Below, one piece after another: positions 51,834 through 60,964 of a DNA stretch of 64,000 bases. The stretch comes from Methylobacterium radiotolerans JCM 2831 (GTDB lineage: Bacteria > Pseudomonadota > Alphaproteobacteria > Rhizobiales > Beijerinckiaceae): positions 4,387,001 through 4,451,000 of the forward strand of contig NC_010505.1 of the NCBI RefSeq assembly GCF_000019725.1, given 5' to 3'. The position numbers were made by a program, and so were the translations under genes. The notes beneath the pieces are model-generated. The model made no database searches. It was not told where the DNA came from and saw nothing but the letters and a program-made list of their open reading frames with translations. Every line of letters begins with the position of its first letter. The first letter of the stretch is position 1.

Positions 51834-53354
51834 CTAGGCGCCGGACCGCGCGCTCAGACGCGCCCGGAGACGCGAGGCCCGGCCGGAACCGTCGATGCAC
51901 TCGATCCCGCCGCCGGCGTTGAGCGTGTGGAGACAGCTGCCGGGCCATGCCGGGCCGGGTTCGATCCGGTTGAGGATGGTCTGGGCGAACCCCTCCGGAT
52001 CGAGCCGGTCGATGCGCGCCAGCGACAGGGCGCGGCCGTAACCGTGGGCGCAATCCTGGACCGGCCGGATCAGTGCCCCGTCGCGCGCGACGATCCGGCC
52101 CGCGGGCCGCGCGAAGGACGGGTCGACCAGCACGGGATTGGCCGGATGCGGCGCGTACGGCCCCCGGAAGTCGGGCGCCGACCAGAGATGCAGCGCGTCG
52201 TGGTGGCAGCCCGATCCCGGCGGGGCGCCGACGGGCGCGTCCCGAACGGTGGCGAACATCCACCAGCGGCCGCCGTGCTCGAGGAGCGTCGCGTCGCTCG
52301 CGACGACGCCGGAGAGGAGCGTCGCCTCCTTCACCCAGCCGCCCGGATAGCGCGTCGCCCGGTAGAGGTCGACCGTGCCGGCCGCGGAACTCTCCGGCAC
52401 CATCCAGACGGAGCCCGCGCGCGCGAACACGAACGGGTAGGAGAGGTGGTACGGCTCCTCCAGAACCGGGACGGGCGGCCCCTCGGGCCCGTCCGCTCCG
52501 AAGCGGACCGCCGAGATGATCGCCTTGCCGGTCGCGTGCGGGAACTCCTCCACGAAGACGTGGGTCGTCCCGTCGACGGCCAGGGGGAACGGGTCGGCGT
52601 AGAAGCGCCGCCCGTCGTCGGGCAGGACCTGCCAGCCGTCCGCGGGATGGCGGCCCAGCGCGACGAGGTCCGGCCCGCGGAGGGCCCGCCACCCGGTGCG
52701 CCAGTGCGGGGCGTGGTAGCACAGCCTGTACAGGCGGCCGACGAGGCTCCGGGCGACGAGCCGCGCCGGACGGGACGCCGGGATCCGCACCGCGCGGACG
52801 GGCACGGCCGCGGCCGCGGCGGGCGTCGCCGCGCCGGGCCGGCCGGCCAACCGGTCCCGCAGCGCGGCGGCGACGATCGTCGCCGTGCGCGTCAGGGCGT
52901 CCTCGAACGAGAGGGCGATGGAACCCCGGTAGTCCGAGCCGAGGCGGCCCGCGGCGACGGCGGTGCCGCCTTCGAGGAGCTCGAGCTGCGGGACGCGGCC
53001 CGCGAGCAGGCTGGCGAGCAGGCCGGTCTCGCCGAGGCCGCCGTCGTAGGCCACGCGCCAGACCGGGCAGGGCGCGACCGCGTCGCCGCACAGGTCGAGC
53101 ACGAGGTCCGGGCTCGCGGGCCGGCTCCAGGCCGCGAGATCCGCCGGCGGCACCGGCCGCGACCCGTTCGGCGCCAGCCGGAAGATCAGCGCCTCCAGCC
53201 GGAACAGCAGGTCGGCCTGCGCCGGCCAACCGTCCGGACCGGGCGCGGCGTCGACGCTCACGGCCGCGAGACCGGGCAGGCCGGAGAGCCGGTTCAGCAG
53301 CGCGACGTGCCAGCGCCGCGGGTTCGCGCCGTCGAGGCGAACTCTCACATGCAT
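51834..53354 (-). CDS. Glycosyltransferase-like protein with GINT1-type N-terminal propeller
   Basis: 506 residues from ATG 53354 (upstream in-frame codons are background). An N-terminal ~170 residues of formyltransferase-like alpha/beta character end in 'SDYRGSIALSFEDALTRTAT'. A five-bladed propeller follows: 'FYADPFPLAVDGTTHVFVEE', 'YHLSYPFVFARAGSVWMVPE', 'SDATLLEHGGRWWMFATVRD', with 'LHLWSAPDFRGPYAPHPANP'. This arrangement matches proteins named after glucosamine inositolphosphorylceramide transferase 1. In bacteria they probably modify a lipid or polysaccharide. Activity is inferred. Confidence 0.55.
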   Translation of the reverse strand: MHVRVRLDGANPRRWHVALLNRLSGLPGLAAVSVDAAPGPDGWPAQADLLFRLEALIFRLAPNGSRPVPPADLAAWSRPASPDLVLDLCGDAVAPCPVWRVAYDGGLGETGLLASLLAGRVPQLELLEGGTAVAAGRLGSDYRGSIALSFEDALTRTATIVAAALRDRLAGRPGAATPAAAAAVPVRAVRIPASRPARLVARSLVGRLYRLCYHAPHWRTGWRALRGPDLVALGRHPADGWQVLPDDGRRFYADPFPLAVDGTTHVFVEEFPHATGKAIISAVRFGADGPEGPPVPVLEEPYHLSYPFVFARAGSVWMVPESSAAGTVDLYRATRYPGGWVKEATLLSGVVASDATLLEHGGRWWMFATVRDAPVGAPPGSGCHHDALHLWSAPDFRGPYAPHPANPVLVDPSFARPAGRIVARDGALIRPVQDCAHGYGRALSLARIDRLDPEGFAQTILNRIEPGPAWPGSCLHTLNAGGGIECIDGSGRASRLRARLSARSGA

Positions 53355-53844
53355 GGCGCCCCGGTTCCCCTCGCGCGGTCGGTCAAGACGACTGTCGAGT
53401 CCATCTATTTTCCCGGTGGTAACAGGAGTCATAACTCCGGATCGGGACTCGGAGATTGCGGGCAGCCGGAGGCGTGGCCCGGTTCCGCGCGCCGAGATCC
53501 GCTCTCGCGGCGGTCGGAGATTGCCGGAACCTTGCCGGGTTGCGCGGATCGGCGGCGGGATCGATCGGGATGGCCGTGGACCCTCCAGCGGTCCCCCGGC
53601 GCCGGGTGTGGCACGCTTGTCACAGCCGGCGTCGACCGTAGATCTCGATGCAACCAAAAGGCCGCCGCGTTGTTATCGTGCTCGCCCGCGTAAAGCGCGC
53701 TGTATTTCCCCGCTCGAACGCGTCTTGACGGACGATTTACTCCGCCATCTCGGGCCTTCGACAGGCGGTGTGACCTCAAAACTACAGCCATTTCCCCCGG
53801 TGATCGGTAGCTACGCCGCCAGATCACACATTCGGGGAACCGAC
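53355..53844. other. Divergent intergenic region, no gene
   Basis: About 490 bp between the leftward glycosyltransferase-like gene and the rightward beta-barrel gene. It should hold both promoters. A TTGACG hexamer at 53727 is a possible -35 for the rightward gene; no convincing -10 was found. Confidence 0.35.
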
Positions 53845-54678
53845 ATGACCAAGCTCCTGGCCTCGCTGGCCGCCTTCACGGCCCTGACCGGCGCCGCCTC
53901 GGCCGCCGACCTGCCGCGCCGCGCCGCCCCGCCGCCGGTGTTCACCCCCGTCCCGGTCTTCACCTGGACCGGCGCCTACTTCGGTATCAACGCCGGCTAC
54001 GCCTTCGACGCCAGCGACCGCAACACCGGCAACACCTTCGCGGTGCCCTTCCCCTACGCCGCCCCCGGCACCGTCGCCTCCTTCCGCAACCGCAGCCAGG
54101 ACGGCTTCTCCGGCGGTGGCCAGATCGGCTACAACTGGCAGATCACCCCGGGCTCCGGCGTCGTGATCGGCGTCGAGGCCGACGCCCAGTACCTCGACTT
54201 CGGCCGCAACCGGAACAACGCCTTCGTCTCCGGCGCCGTCGCCCCCGGCTACTACCTCACCGACCCGCGCGGCCTCTCCAGCCTCGACTTCTTCGGCACC
54301 GTGCGCGGCCGCCTCGGCTACGCCTTCGACCGCACCCTCGTGTACGGCACCGGCGGCTTCGCCTACGGCTCGGGCAGCGCCGACCGCTCCTTCGGCGGCT
54401 ACGCCGGCAACGACAGCTTCCGCACCGGCTGGGCCGTCGGCGGCGGCATCGAGTACGCCCTGCCCACCGACTCGTTCCTGAACTTCTTCCGCTCCTCGGC
54501 CGTGACGCTGAAGGTCGAAGGCCTGTACGTGAACCTCGACCGCAACACCCGCAACCAGGGCGCGTTCGTCATCAACGCCGCCAACAACTTCCCGGTCGTC
54601 TACAGCGGCATCGGCCGCCGCTCCGACGAGTTCGCCGTCGTCCGCGCCGGCCTGAACTACAAGTTCGGCTCGTACTGA
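53845..54678 (+). CDS. Outer-membrane beta-barrel protein (Omp25/31-like)
   Basis: 277 residues. Signal peptide MTKLLASLAAFTALTGAASA, then 'PVFTWTGAYFGINAGYAF', the standard opening of rhizobial Omp25/Omp31-like barrels. Alternating strands follow ('GFSGGGQIGYNWQI', 'GVVIGVEADAQYLDFGRNRN', 'FGTVRGRLGYAF'), ending in 'VRAGLNYKFGSY' with a C-terminal aromatic as needed for barrel assembly. Strong codon bias suggests high expression. Followed by two GC-rich hairpins. Confidence 0.85.
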   Translation: MTKLLASLAAFTALTGAASAADLPRRAAPPPVFTPVPVFTWTGAYFGINAGYAFDASDRNTGNTFAVPFPYAAPGTVASFRNRSQDGFSGGGQIGYNWQITPGSGVVIGVEADAQYLDFGRNRNNAFVSGAVAPGYYLTDPRGLSSLDFFGTVRGRLGYAFDRTLVYGTGGFAYGSGSADRSFGGYAGNDSFRTGWAVGGGIEYALPTDSFLNFFRSSAVTLKVEGLYVNLDRNTRNQGAFVINAANNFPVVYSGIGRRSDEFAVVRAGLNYKFGSY

Positions 54679-54688
54679 GACCACACCG

Positions 54689-54758
54689 CGACGGTCGCAT
54701 CGCGACCGTCGCGCCGGACCGAACACGCGCGGGGCCGCTTCCGAGAGGAGGCGGCCCC
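54689..54758 (+). terminator. Two GC-rich hairpins after the beta-barrel gene
   Basis: CGACGGTCGC-ATC-GCGACCGTCG starts 11 bp after the stop, and GGGGCCGC/GCGGCCCC lies at 54731-54738/54751-54758. Neither has a T-run. Likely transcription stop or mRNA 3' protection. Confidence 0.55.
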
Positions 54759-54874
54759 GTCGCCGTTCGGGGCGGCCGGATCGCGGCCCGGCGCCGCCGG
54801 TGCTCGCGAGCGCGGCGACGCGGAAGGTCGACGGCTCGCGGCCGCCAGACGTCCTGCCGGCCCGCGCTCGGGCC

Positions 54875-54988
54875 TCAGCCGATCGCCCAGAAGAGCGGCA
54901 GGGCGCCCGCCAGGAACAGCGCGGAGGAGATGAGCACGGCGGCGCGCTCGCGATGGCGGAGGATGAGGGCGTGGGGCTGTGCGAACAT
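54875..54988 (-). CDS. 37-residue membrane microprotein
   Basis: MFAQPHALILRHRERAAVLI then SSALFLAGALPLFWAIG. A basic N-terminus and one C-terminal membrane helix. No paralogue in the window; supported only by composition. Confidence 0.35.
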   Translation of the reverse strand: MFAQPHALILRHRERAAVLISSALFLAGALPLFWAIG

Positions 54989-55213
54989 GGGATGGCGGAG
55001 CTGAGGGAGCCGGATCGGAGGTGCGCGGTCACGCTGGCATCCGAACCTTGACGGATCGGGGGCAGGGCGCGCCATCCACAGGCCGTCGGCGGCGGGTGTC
55101 GCGGCCGTGCCACAGAGGCGGCGGCACGGCCGCCGCCGGGGCCCGCGCCGCGACCGCGACGATCGTCCGGGCGTTCGGGCTGTCGTCCGGCCGCCGGAGC
55201 GGCGCGGCGCGCC

Positions 55214-57325
55214 TCAGGCGACGGCCGCGTCGGGGCGGCCGGGCGGCACGAAGGTTTCGGGCGCGTCGATCTGCTCGGCGAACCGCTCGATCGGCTGCGG
55301 CTTGCTGATCAGGTAGCCCTGGGCCTCGTCGCACGCTTCCGCGGCCAGGAAGCGCATCTGCGCGTCCGTCTCGACGCCCTCCGCCACGACACTCATCCCG
55401 AGGCTGCGGCCGAGCCCCAGAACCGCCCGCACGATCACCGCCGCCTGCGGGCTGACCTCGACATGGCCCACGAAGGACCGGTCGATCTTGATCTTGTCGA
55501 AGGGGAAGGCCTGCAGCGTCGCGAGCGACGAGTAGCCGGTGCCGAAATCGTCCATCGCGATGGACACGCCGAAAGCCTTCAGACGGCGCAGGATGCCGAG
55601 TGCCCGCGCCATGTCGTTGATGATCAGGGTCTCGGTGATCTCGAGTTCGAGCCGCGTCGGCGCCAGGCCCGTCTCGGTCAGGATCGCCAGGACGCGCTCG
55701 GGCAGATCCGCCTGCTGGAACTGGCGCGGCGACAGGTTCACCGCGACCTTCAGCGGGTGCGCCCAGCGGGCCGCCTCCCGGCAGGCGGCGCGGAGCACCC
55801 ACTCGCCCAGCGGCAGGATCAGCCCGCTCTCCTCCGCCAGGGGGATGAAGGCATTCGGCGGCACGAGGCCGCGGGTCGGATGCTCCCAGCGCACGAGCGC
55901 CTCGAACCCGAGCAGCCGGCCGGTGCCGGTACTCACCTGCGGCTGATAGTACAGGATGAGCTCGTCGCCCTCGATCGCTTGGCGCAGGTCGCGCTCCAGG
56001 TCGCGCCGGGCCGCCTCGGCCTCGTCCATCGCGGGCTCGAACACCCGGTGGGTGTTCCGGCCTTCGGTCTTCGCCCGGTGGAGGGCGAGATCGGCGCGGC
56101 GGAACAGCGTCTCGCTGTCGAAGCCGTGGCTGGGCGCCTGGGCGATGCCGACGCTCAGGCCCACCTTCAGCCGCCGCTTGCCGAAGGGGATCGGCGCCTG
56201 GACGGCCGCGATCAGGCGGGCCGCCAAGGTCTCCGCGCGGGCGGGGTCGTCCGCATCGGCCACCAGCACGGCGAACTCGTCGCCGCCGAGGCGCGCCACC
56301 ATGTCGTCGGCCCGCAGCACCGCGCGGATCCGATGGGCCACCGCCCGGAGCAGGAAGTCCCCGGCCGCGTGGCCGAGGCTGTCGTTGACGGTCTTGAAGC
56401 GGTCGAGGTCGAGGCACAGCACCGCGCAGGCGCCGCCGTTCAGGTGCAGGTCGGCGAGCCGGATCTCCAGCCGCTCGTAGAACAGGGCGCGGTTGGGCAG
56501 GTCGGTGAGGCCGTCGTGGCGCGCCATGTGGGCGACCTGCCCCTCGGCGGCCTTGCGCGCGGTGATGTCGATCTGGGTGCCGATGAAGCGCAGCGCGCGG
56601 CCGTCGGCGGCGCGCGCCACCACCTTGCCGCGCGTCATCATCCAGGCCCAGGAGCCGTCCTTGCGGCGCATGCGATGCTCGGACGCGTAGGTCGGCGCCC
56701 GCCCGCTCAGGTGCTCGACCAGGGCCCGCTCGGCCGCGCCCGCATCCTCCGGGTGGAGCAGCGCCCGCCACGTCCGCGCGTGGCTCGCCAGTTCGCCGGG
56801 CTCGTAGCCCAGAACCCCCCACCAGCGGTCGGAGGACCACGCCTCCCCGGTCGTGAGATCGCAGTCCCAGAGCCCGTCGCTGCCCGCGTCCTGCGCCAGG
56901 GCGAGGCGCGTCTCGCTGACCTGCAGCGTCTCCTCGGCCCGCTTGCGCGCGGTGATGTCCGTGAAGGTCCGCACCGCCCCGCCGTCGGGCAGCGGCACGG
57001 TGCGGATCTCCAGCACGGTCCCGTTGGGGCGCTCGCGCTCGTAGGTGTGGGCGCGGCGCTCCAGGCCGCTGTCGGCGACCCAGCGCTGCAGGGCTTCGCT
57101 CGCCTTCCCGAACTCCCCCTGCGCGATCTGGTATTGCCGGACGGCCTCGAAGGTCGGGCGGGACCGCATCAGGGCCAGCGGCAGGTCGAGCAGCGCCAGG
57201 GCGCGGGCATTACAGACTTGAACGACGCCGTCGGCGTCGATCATCATCAGCCCCTGATCCATGGCGTCGAGAACGGTGTCGAGGAGCTTCGCCTTCTCCC
57301 GCAGCGCGACCGTCCCACTGTTCAT
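55214..57325 (-). CDS. PAS-PAS-GGDEF-EAL cyclic-di-GMP protein
   Basis: 703 residues from ATG 57325; an in-frame ATG at 57457 would add 44. First PAS (PAS_7-like, 'LLDTVLDAMDQGLMMIDADG'), second PAS_3 ('WWGVLGYEPGELASHARTWR') with its PAC tail, a GGDEF domain with intact 'RLGGDEFAVLV', and an EAL domain with 'LGFEALVRWEHPTRGLVPPN' and 'IAMDDFGTGYSSLATL'. Both catalytic signatures look complete, so it could make and degrade c-di-GMP. It has no membrane segments, so it is a cytosolic sensor. Confidence 0.9.
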   Translation of the reverse strand: MNSGTVALREKAKLLDTVLDAMDQGLMMIDADGVVQVCNARALALLDLPLALMRSRPTFEAVRQYQIAQGEFGKASEALQRWVADSGLERRAHTYERERPNGTVLEIRTVPLPDGGAVRTFTDITARKRAEETLQVSETRLALAQDAGSDGLWDCDLTTGEAWSSDRWWGVLGYEPGELASHARTWRALLHPEDAGAAERALVEHLSGRAPTYASEHRMRRKDGSWAWMMTRGKVVARAADGRALRFIGTQIDITARKAAEGQVAHMARHDGLTDLPNRALFYERLEIRLADLHLNGGACAVLCLDLDRFKTVNDSLGHAAGDFLLRAVAHRIRAVLRADDMVARLGGDEFAVLVADADDPARAETLAARLIAAVQAPIPFGKRRLKVGLSVGIAQAPSHGFDSETLFRRADLALHRAKTEGRNTHRVFEPAMDEAEAARRDLERDLRQAIEGDELILYYQPQVSTGTGRLLGFEALVRWEHPTRGLVPPNAFIPLAEESGLILPLGEWVLRAACREAARWAHPLKVAVNLSPRQFQQADLPERVLAILTETGLAPTRLELEITETLIINDMARALGILRRLKAFGVSIAMDDFGTGYSSLATLQAFPFDKIKIDRSFVGHVEVSPQAAVIVRAVLGLGRSLGMSVVAEGVETDAQMRFLAAEACDEAQGYLISKPQPIERFAEQIDAPETFVPPGRPDAAVA

Positions 57326-57573
57326 ACCCGGGGATCCCAATCGTCCGCCTGAGCGAACATTCTGCTGGACGGTGCGAGCTCCCACCGGCGCGGACGGTAC
57401 CATCGGGGAGCTTTCCGGATTCTTTCCGGAGGACCTGTGTTCAATCGCTGCGTGCATTTCCGGGCGGCGAACCGCGGCGTGGTCGGGACACGGGCTCCCG
57501 GCGCGCCGTCCCGGCCCTTGCCGGACCGCCCGCGGAGCCCTCTGATGGGGCGGCGCGCAGCGGGGACCGGGCC

Positions 57574-57930
57574 ATGGCCGTGAGGCGGATCGTCACCAAC
57601 ATCCGGGCGACGCAGGTCGAGGCGGCGCGGTCCTTCTACGCGGACGTGCTCGGCCTGGAGGTGGTCATGGATCACGGCTGGATCCTGACCTTCGCGGCCC
57701 CCGGGATGTCGGCGACGCCGCAGATCAGCGTGGCCAGCGCGGGCGGCTCGGGCACGCCGGTTCCCGACATCTCGGTCGAGGTCGACGACCTGGCGGACGT
57801 CCTCGCCCGCGTGAGGCGGGCCGGCCTGCCCGTGCTGTACGGCCCGGCCCGGGAGCCCTGGGGCGTGGAGCGGTTCTACGTCCGCGACCCCTTCGACCGG
57901 CTGGTCAACATCGTCGCCCATCTCGCGTGA
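57574..57930 (+). CDS. VOC-superfamily (glyoxalase-like) protein
   Basis: 118 residues: 'VTNIRATQVEAARSFYADVL' and 'GLEVVMDHGWILTFAAPG' form the first beta-alpha-beta-beta-beta unit; 'ISVEVDDLADVLARVRRAGL' and 'RFYVRDPFDRLVNIVAHL' the second, with Asp/Asn near the usual metal positions. Could be a glyoxalase, dioxygenase or fosfomycin-type thiol transferase relative; no activity can be assigned. Confidence 0.8.
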   Translation: MAVRRIVTNIRATQVEAARSFYADVLGLEVVMDHGWILTFAAPGMSATPQISVASAGGSGTPVPDISVEVDDLADVLARVRRAGLPVLYGPAREPWGVERFYVRDPFDRLVNIVAHLA

Positions 57931-57945
57931 GGCCGGGCCGGCGGC

Positions 57946-58242
57946 TCACTCGGCCTCGTCCCGGACGAGGGAGATGCAGGTCCGCACCATCTCCTCAAGC
58001 CGCAAATCCTTGGTGTCCCCGATATTGGCGGTCTCCTCCAGACAGCGCATGAAGTACGCCGCGTCCAGCTTGGGCGACAGCGTGCGGAAGGCCCGGCCCA
58101 TCCGGGTCGAGAAATCGATCTTGTCGGTCGCGCTCGCCCGCGGCCACAGCGAGGCCTTGTCGTCCACGGTCAGGCGGGCGGCGTCCGCCGGCAGGATCGC
58201 GCACGCCAGGGCCACTAAGACGATTATAAGCTTGGTCTGCAT
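57946..58242 (-). CDS. Small secreted hypothetical protein
   Basis: 98 residues. Signal peptide MQTKLIIVLVALACAILPAD with cleavage after ADA. The mature part is helical with two Cys ('AAYFMRCLEETANIGDTKDL', 'RTCISLVRDEAE'). Divergent from the next secreted protein gene. No family is recognised. Confidence 0.6.
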   Translation of the reverse strand: MQTKLIIVLVALACAILPADAARLTVDDKASLWPRASATDKIDFSTRMGRAFRTLSPKLDAAYFMRCLEETANIGDTKDLRLEEMVRTCISLVRDEAE

Positions 58243-58337
58243 TGTAAATCTCCGATCCTGCGGCGTAGAACTGCGTGACTCTGCGCAGCGGTGACGGTCG
58301 ACGGACGCGCTGCTCTTGCGACGGGATGGGAGAAGCG

Positions 58338-58748
58338 ATGCGCGCGGTCCGTCTTTCCGGCCTGGTCTCGGCCGGCCTCCTGGGTCTTCTGACGGCACAC
58401 GCTCAGGCGCAGACCGCGGCGCAGCCTCAGCCCCAGGCACAGCCCCCGATGCAGGCGCAGGACCCCGCGGCCGCCGATCCGCGGCGCAATCAGGCGGCGA
58501 AGCTCGCGGGGCTCGCCGGCTTCGTGAACCTCGAATGCCCCGGCCTGCGGAGCGATCCCGCGCGCCTCAAGCAGACCGTCGAGGCCCTGGGCGTCGATGC
58601 CGCGAGCCTGGAGACCGGCGACCTGCACCTGACCGCGACCCGCTACATCGCGGCCTACCAGAAGGACGTCGCGGCCAATTGCCGGAAGGCCGAGGCGACG
58701 TTCGGGCCGCGGGGATCGATCATTCCCGGCCTGGTCGTGCCGCGGTAG
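58338..58748 (+). CDS. Secreted Gln/Pro-rich hypothetical protein
   Basis: 136 residues from ATG 58338 (GGGAGAAGCG upstream; ATG 58326 possible). Signal peptide 'AVRLSGLVSAGLLGLLTAHA', then a Q/P repeat ('AQPQPQAQPPMQAQ') and a folded end with two Cys ('FVNLECPGLRSD', 'AANCRKAEATFGPRG'). Probably periplasmic. No family is recognised. Confidence 0.6.
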   Translation: MRAVRLSGLVSAGLLGLLTAHAQAQTAAQPQPQAQPPMQAQDPAAADPRRNQAAKLAGLAGFVNLECPGLRSDPARLKQTVEALGVDAASLETGDLHLTATRYIAAYQKDVAANCRKAEATFGPRGSIIPGLVVPR

Positions 58749-58786
58749 CCCCGGCCCGCTGTTTGCGGCGCTGACGGCGGCCGTCC

Positions 58787-59479
58787 TCACACCGGGCGCC
58801 CGTCCCGCGACAGGGCGATACGCAGGAGGTCGGCGAGGCTGCCGGCGCCGAGCTTCTGCTTCATGCCCGAGACGACGGCCGACACGCTGCGCTGGCTCAT
58901 CGACAGGCTGTCGGCGATCGCCTCGTTGGACTTGCCCGCCCCCAGCAGCGACAGGACCTGAACCTCCCGCGCGGTCAGGCGCGCGAGGGGCGATTCCAGG
59001 AGCCCGGCATTCAGCATGGCGATCTTGGTCGCGACCTCGTGCGGCAGGTAGCTGCGGCCGGCCGAGACGGTCGCCAGCGCCTCGTGAAAGCGCGTCACCG
59101 CCGTGTCCTTCAGGACGAAGCCGTGCGCCCCGCCCTCGATGGCGCGGGCGACGATCACCGGGTCGTCGTGCATGCTGAAGGCGAGGATCCGCGTCGCCGG
59201 CTCCAGGGCCCGCACCCGGCGGATCAGCGACAGGCCCGACAGGCCCTGGTCGCGGAAGCCGAGGTCGGTCACCACCAGCCCGGGCCGGTGGCGGTGGAAG
59301 GTGCGGTAGCCGGACACCACGTCCGCGGCCTCGTGGACCGCCCGGACGCCGGCATCCTCCGCGAGGTGGCGGAAGCCGCGCCGCACGACCGGGTGGTCGT
59401 CGACGATCAGCACCGCGTCGAGACCGCGCGGACCGTCCCGCCCCGCCGGGCGGTCGGCCGAGGCCCGGGCGGCGCTCAC
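58787..59479 (-). CDS. mxaB: Response regulator MxaB-like (receiver plus LuxR HTH)
   Basis: 230 residues from a GTG that overlaps the preceding stop (GTGA). Receiver domain 'VLIVDDHPVVRRGFRHLAED' with phospho-acceptor Asp in 'LVVTDLGF' and Lys in 'GFVLKDT', then a NarL/LuxR HTH ('LTAREVQVLSLLGAGKSNEA'). The last gene of the mxa run, where M. extorquens has mxaB, a regulator of methanol dehydrogenase synthesis. Named by position and domain content. Confidence 0.75.
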   Translation of the reverse strand: MSAARASADRPAGRDGPRGLDAVLIVDDHPVVRRGFRHLAEDAGVRAVHEAADVVSGYRTFHRHRPGLVVTDLGFRDQGLSGLSLIRRVRALEPATRILAFSMHDDPVIVARAIEGGAHGFVLKDTAVTRFHEALATVSAGRSYLPHEVATKIAMLNAGLLESPLARLTAREVQVLSLLGAGKSNEAIADSLSMSQRSVSAVVSGMKQKLGAGSLADLLRIALSRDGRPV

Positions 59480-60009
59480 GGCGTCCCCTCGCGGGCCGGG
59501 TGCGGGGCGGCGAGGCGGGCCAGCGCGGCCGCGTGGTCGGCCCCCTGCATCCGGGCGTTGTAGTAGTGCTGGCACATCTCGCCGTAGAGGCTCTTGCGGC
59601 GGCCGCGTTCCGCCGCGATGCCGCCGAGACCGTCGAGGATCGCGCCGTAGCCCTCGCCGGTGCCGGCCTCGGCCAGCATCTGGCCGAGCTGGACGGTGCG
59701 GTTGGCGATCATGCGCGGGTCCTCGATGAAGCCGTCGCGGGCTCCAGCCAGCGCCGTCGCCATCGCGCGCACCCGGGGATCGTCGGCCGGCAGGGCCGTC
59801 CCGGCCTCGCGGCCCGCGAGCCAGCGGGCCGGGTCGGTCCCGTCGGTCGGCGCGAGCCAGGCCGGCAGGGTGCCCTCGGCGGTGGTGGCCACCACCGCCC
59901 CGGCTTCGTCGGCGCGCGCGTCGGCGCGCTCGTCCGCCCCGCGGTCGCAGGCGCCGAGGGCCAGCAGGACCAGGCCGGACGCGATCCCGATGCGGCCGGC
60001 CCGTCTCAT
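59476..60009 (-). CDS. mxaH: Lipoprotein, MxaH position
   Basis: 177 residues with a lipoprotein signal: MRRAGRIGIASGLVLLALGA then C at the lipobox (LALGAC). The mature part is helical ('AILDGLGGIAAERGRRKSLY') with 'EMCQHYYNARMQG'. The start overlaps the preceding stop (ATGA), and the stop overlaps mxaB. Known mxa clusters have a gene of unknown function, mxaH, here. Name given by synteny. Confidence 0.65.
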   Translation of the reverse strand: MRRAGRIGIASGLVLLALGACDRGADERADARADEAGAVVATTAEGTLPAWLAPTDGTDPARWLAGREAGTALPADDPRVRAMATALAGARDGFIEDPRMIANRTVQLGQMLAEAGTGEGYGAILDGLGGIAAERGRRKSLYGEMCQHYYNARMQGADHAAALARLAAPHPAREGTP

Positions 60010-60956
60010 CGCGCGGGCTCCCCCGCCAGGACCGTGCGCGGCCCCTCCGCCACCTTGATGCGCGCCGTCTCGCGCCACGTGGCGAGATCGATCACCGAGA
60101 CGTCGTCCGAGAACCAGTTCGCCACGTAGGCAAGCGGACCGGCCACCGCGATGCCCTCGGGATAGGGGCCCACCGCCACGGTGGCGACGATCTCGAGCCG
60201 GGCCGCGTCGATCACCGTCACGGCGGCGGCGTGCTGGTTGGTGACCAGGATGCGGCTGCCGTCCCCGGTGACCGCCACGCCGTAGGGCATCCGGCCGGCC
60301 GGAACCGTGGCGCGGGCCCGCAGCGTCGCCGTGTCGATCACCGTGAGGTCGCCGCTGCGCACGTTGGCGACGTAGAGGCTCGCCTCGTCCGGAGCGAGCG
60401 CCAGGGCGAAGGGCGCCTCGCCGGTCGGGACCACGGCCACGCGGGCCATCGTCCCGGTGTCGATCACGCTGACCTGACCGCTCTCGCGGTCGGCGACGTA
60501 GAGCCGCCCGCGCCGGTCGAGGACGAGATGGGCCGGGTCGCGGCCCACCGCCGCGGCGCCCTCGACGGCGCCGGTCGCCGCGGAGATCCGTAGGACGCGG
60601 TCGCCCGACCAGTCGCCGACGTACAGGCGGGCGCCGTCCGGGCTCACCGCGAGGCCGAAGGCCTGCCCGGGGACGGGCAGGCGGCGGGGCGGCTCGCCGG
60701 GCGCGACGACGGTGACGGCGCGCCCGTCGGGGTGGGTCAGGTAGAGGCGGCCGGCCCGGTCGGCCGCCGCCGCCACCGGCGCCGGCCCGAGCGGGATCCG
60801 CCCGGCCACGGTCCCGGCCTCGACCCGCGCCAGCTCGGCCCCCTGCTGGCTGACGACCCAGACCGGGTCGCCGGCCGCGGACGCGACACCAATCCCAGCG
60901 CCGGTCCCGGCGGCGGCCGCGACCGCGAGCGTCACGATCAGCCGGAGGTGGCGCAT
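60006..60956 (-). CDS. mxaE: Periplasmic YVTN-type beta-propeller, MxaE position
   Basis: 316 residues. Signal peptide 'RLIVTLAVAAAAGTGAGIGV', then about six to seven YVTN-like repeats ('GLAVSPDGARLYVGDWSGDR', 'RGRLYVADRESGQVSVIDTG', 'EASLYVANVRSGDLTVIDTA', 'LAYVANWFSDDVSVIDLATW'). It lies between mxaD and the mxaH-type lipoprotein, the place of mxaE in M. extorquens. Probably a scaffold or binding protein in methanol oxidation; name by synteny. Confidence 0.65.
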   Translation of the reverse strand: MRHLRLIVTLAVAAAAGTGAGIGVASAAGDPVWVVSQQGAELARVEAGTVAGRIPLGPAPVAAAADRAGRLYLTHPDGRAVTVVAPGEPPRRLPVPGQAFGLAVSPDGARLYVGDWSGDRVLRISAATGAVEGAAAVGRDPAHLVLDRRGRLYVADRESGQVSVIDTGTMARVAVVPTGEAPFALALAPDEASLYVANVRSGDLTVIDTATLRARATVPAGRMPYGVAVTGDGSRILVTNQHAAAVTVIDAARLEIVATVAVGPYPEGIAVAGPLAYVANWFSDDVSVIDLATWRETARIKVAEGPRTVLAGEPAR

Positions 60957-60964
60957 GCGGGGCC

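Noticed and set aside
51927..53693. Long plus-strand frame opposite the glycosyltransferase-like gene
   Set aside because: Shadow frame; no motif, and Arg/Gly-rich throughout.
55463..57352. Long plus-strand frame opposite the GGDEF-EAL gene
   Set aside because: Shadow frame with background composition; the minus strand carries intact PAS, GGDEF and EAL motifs.
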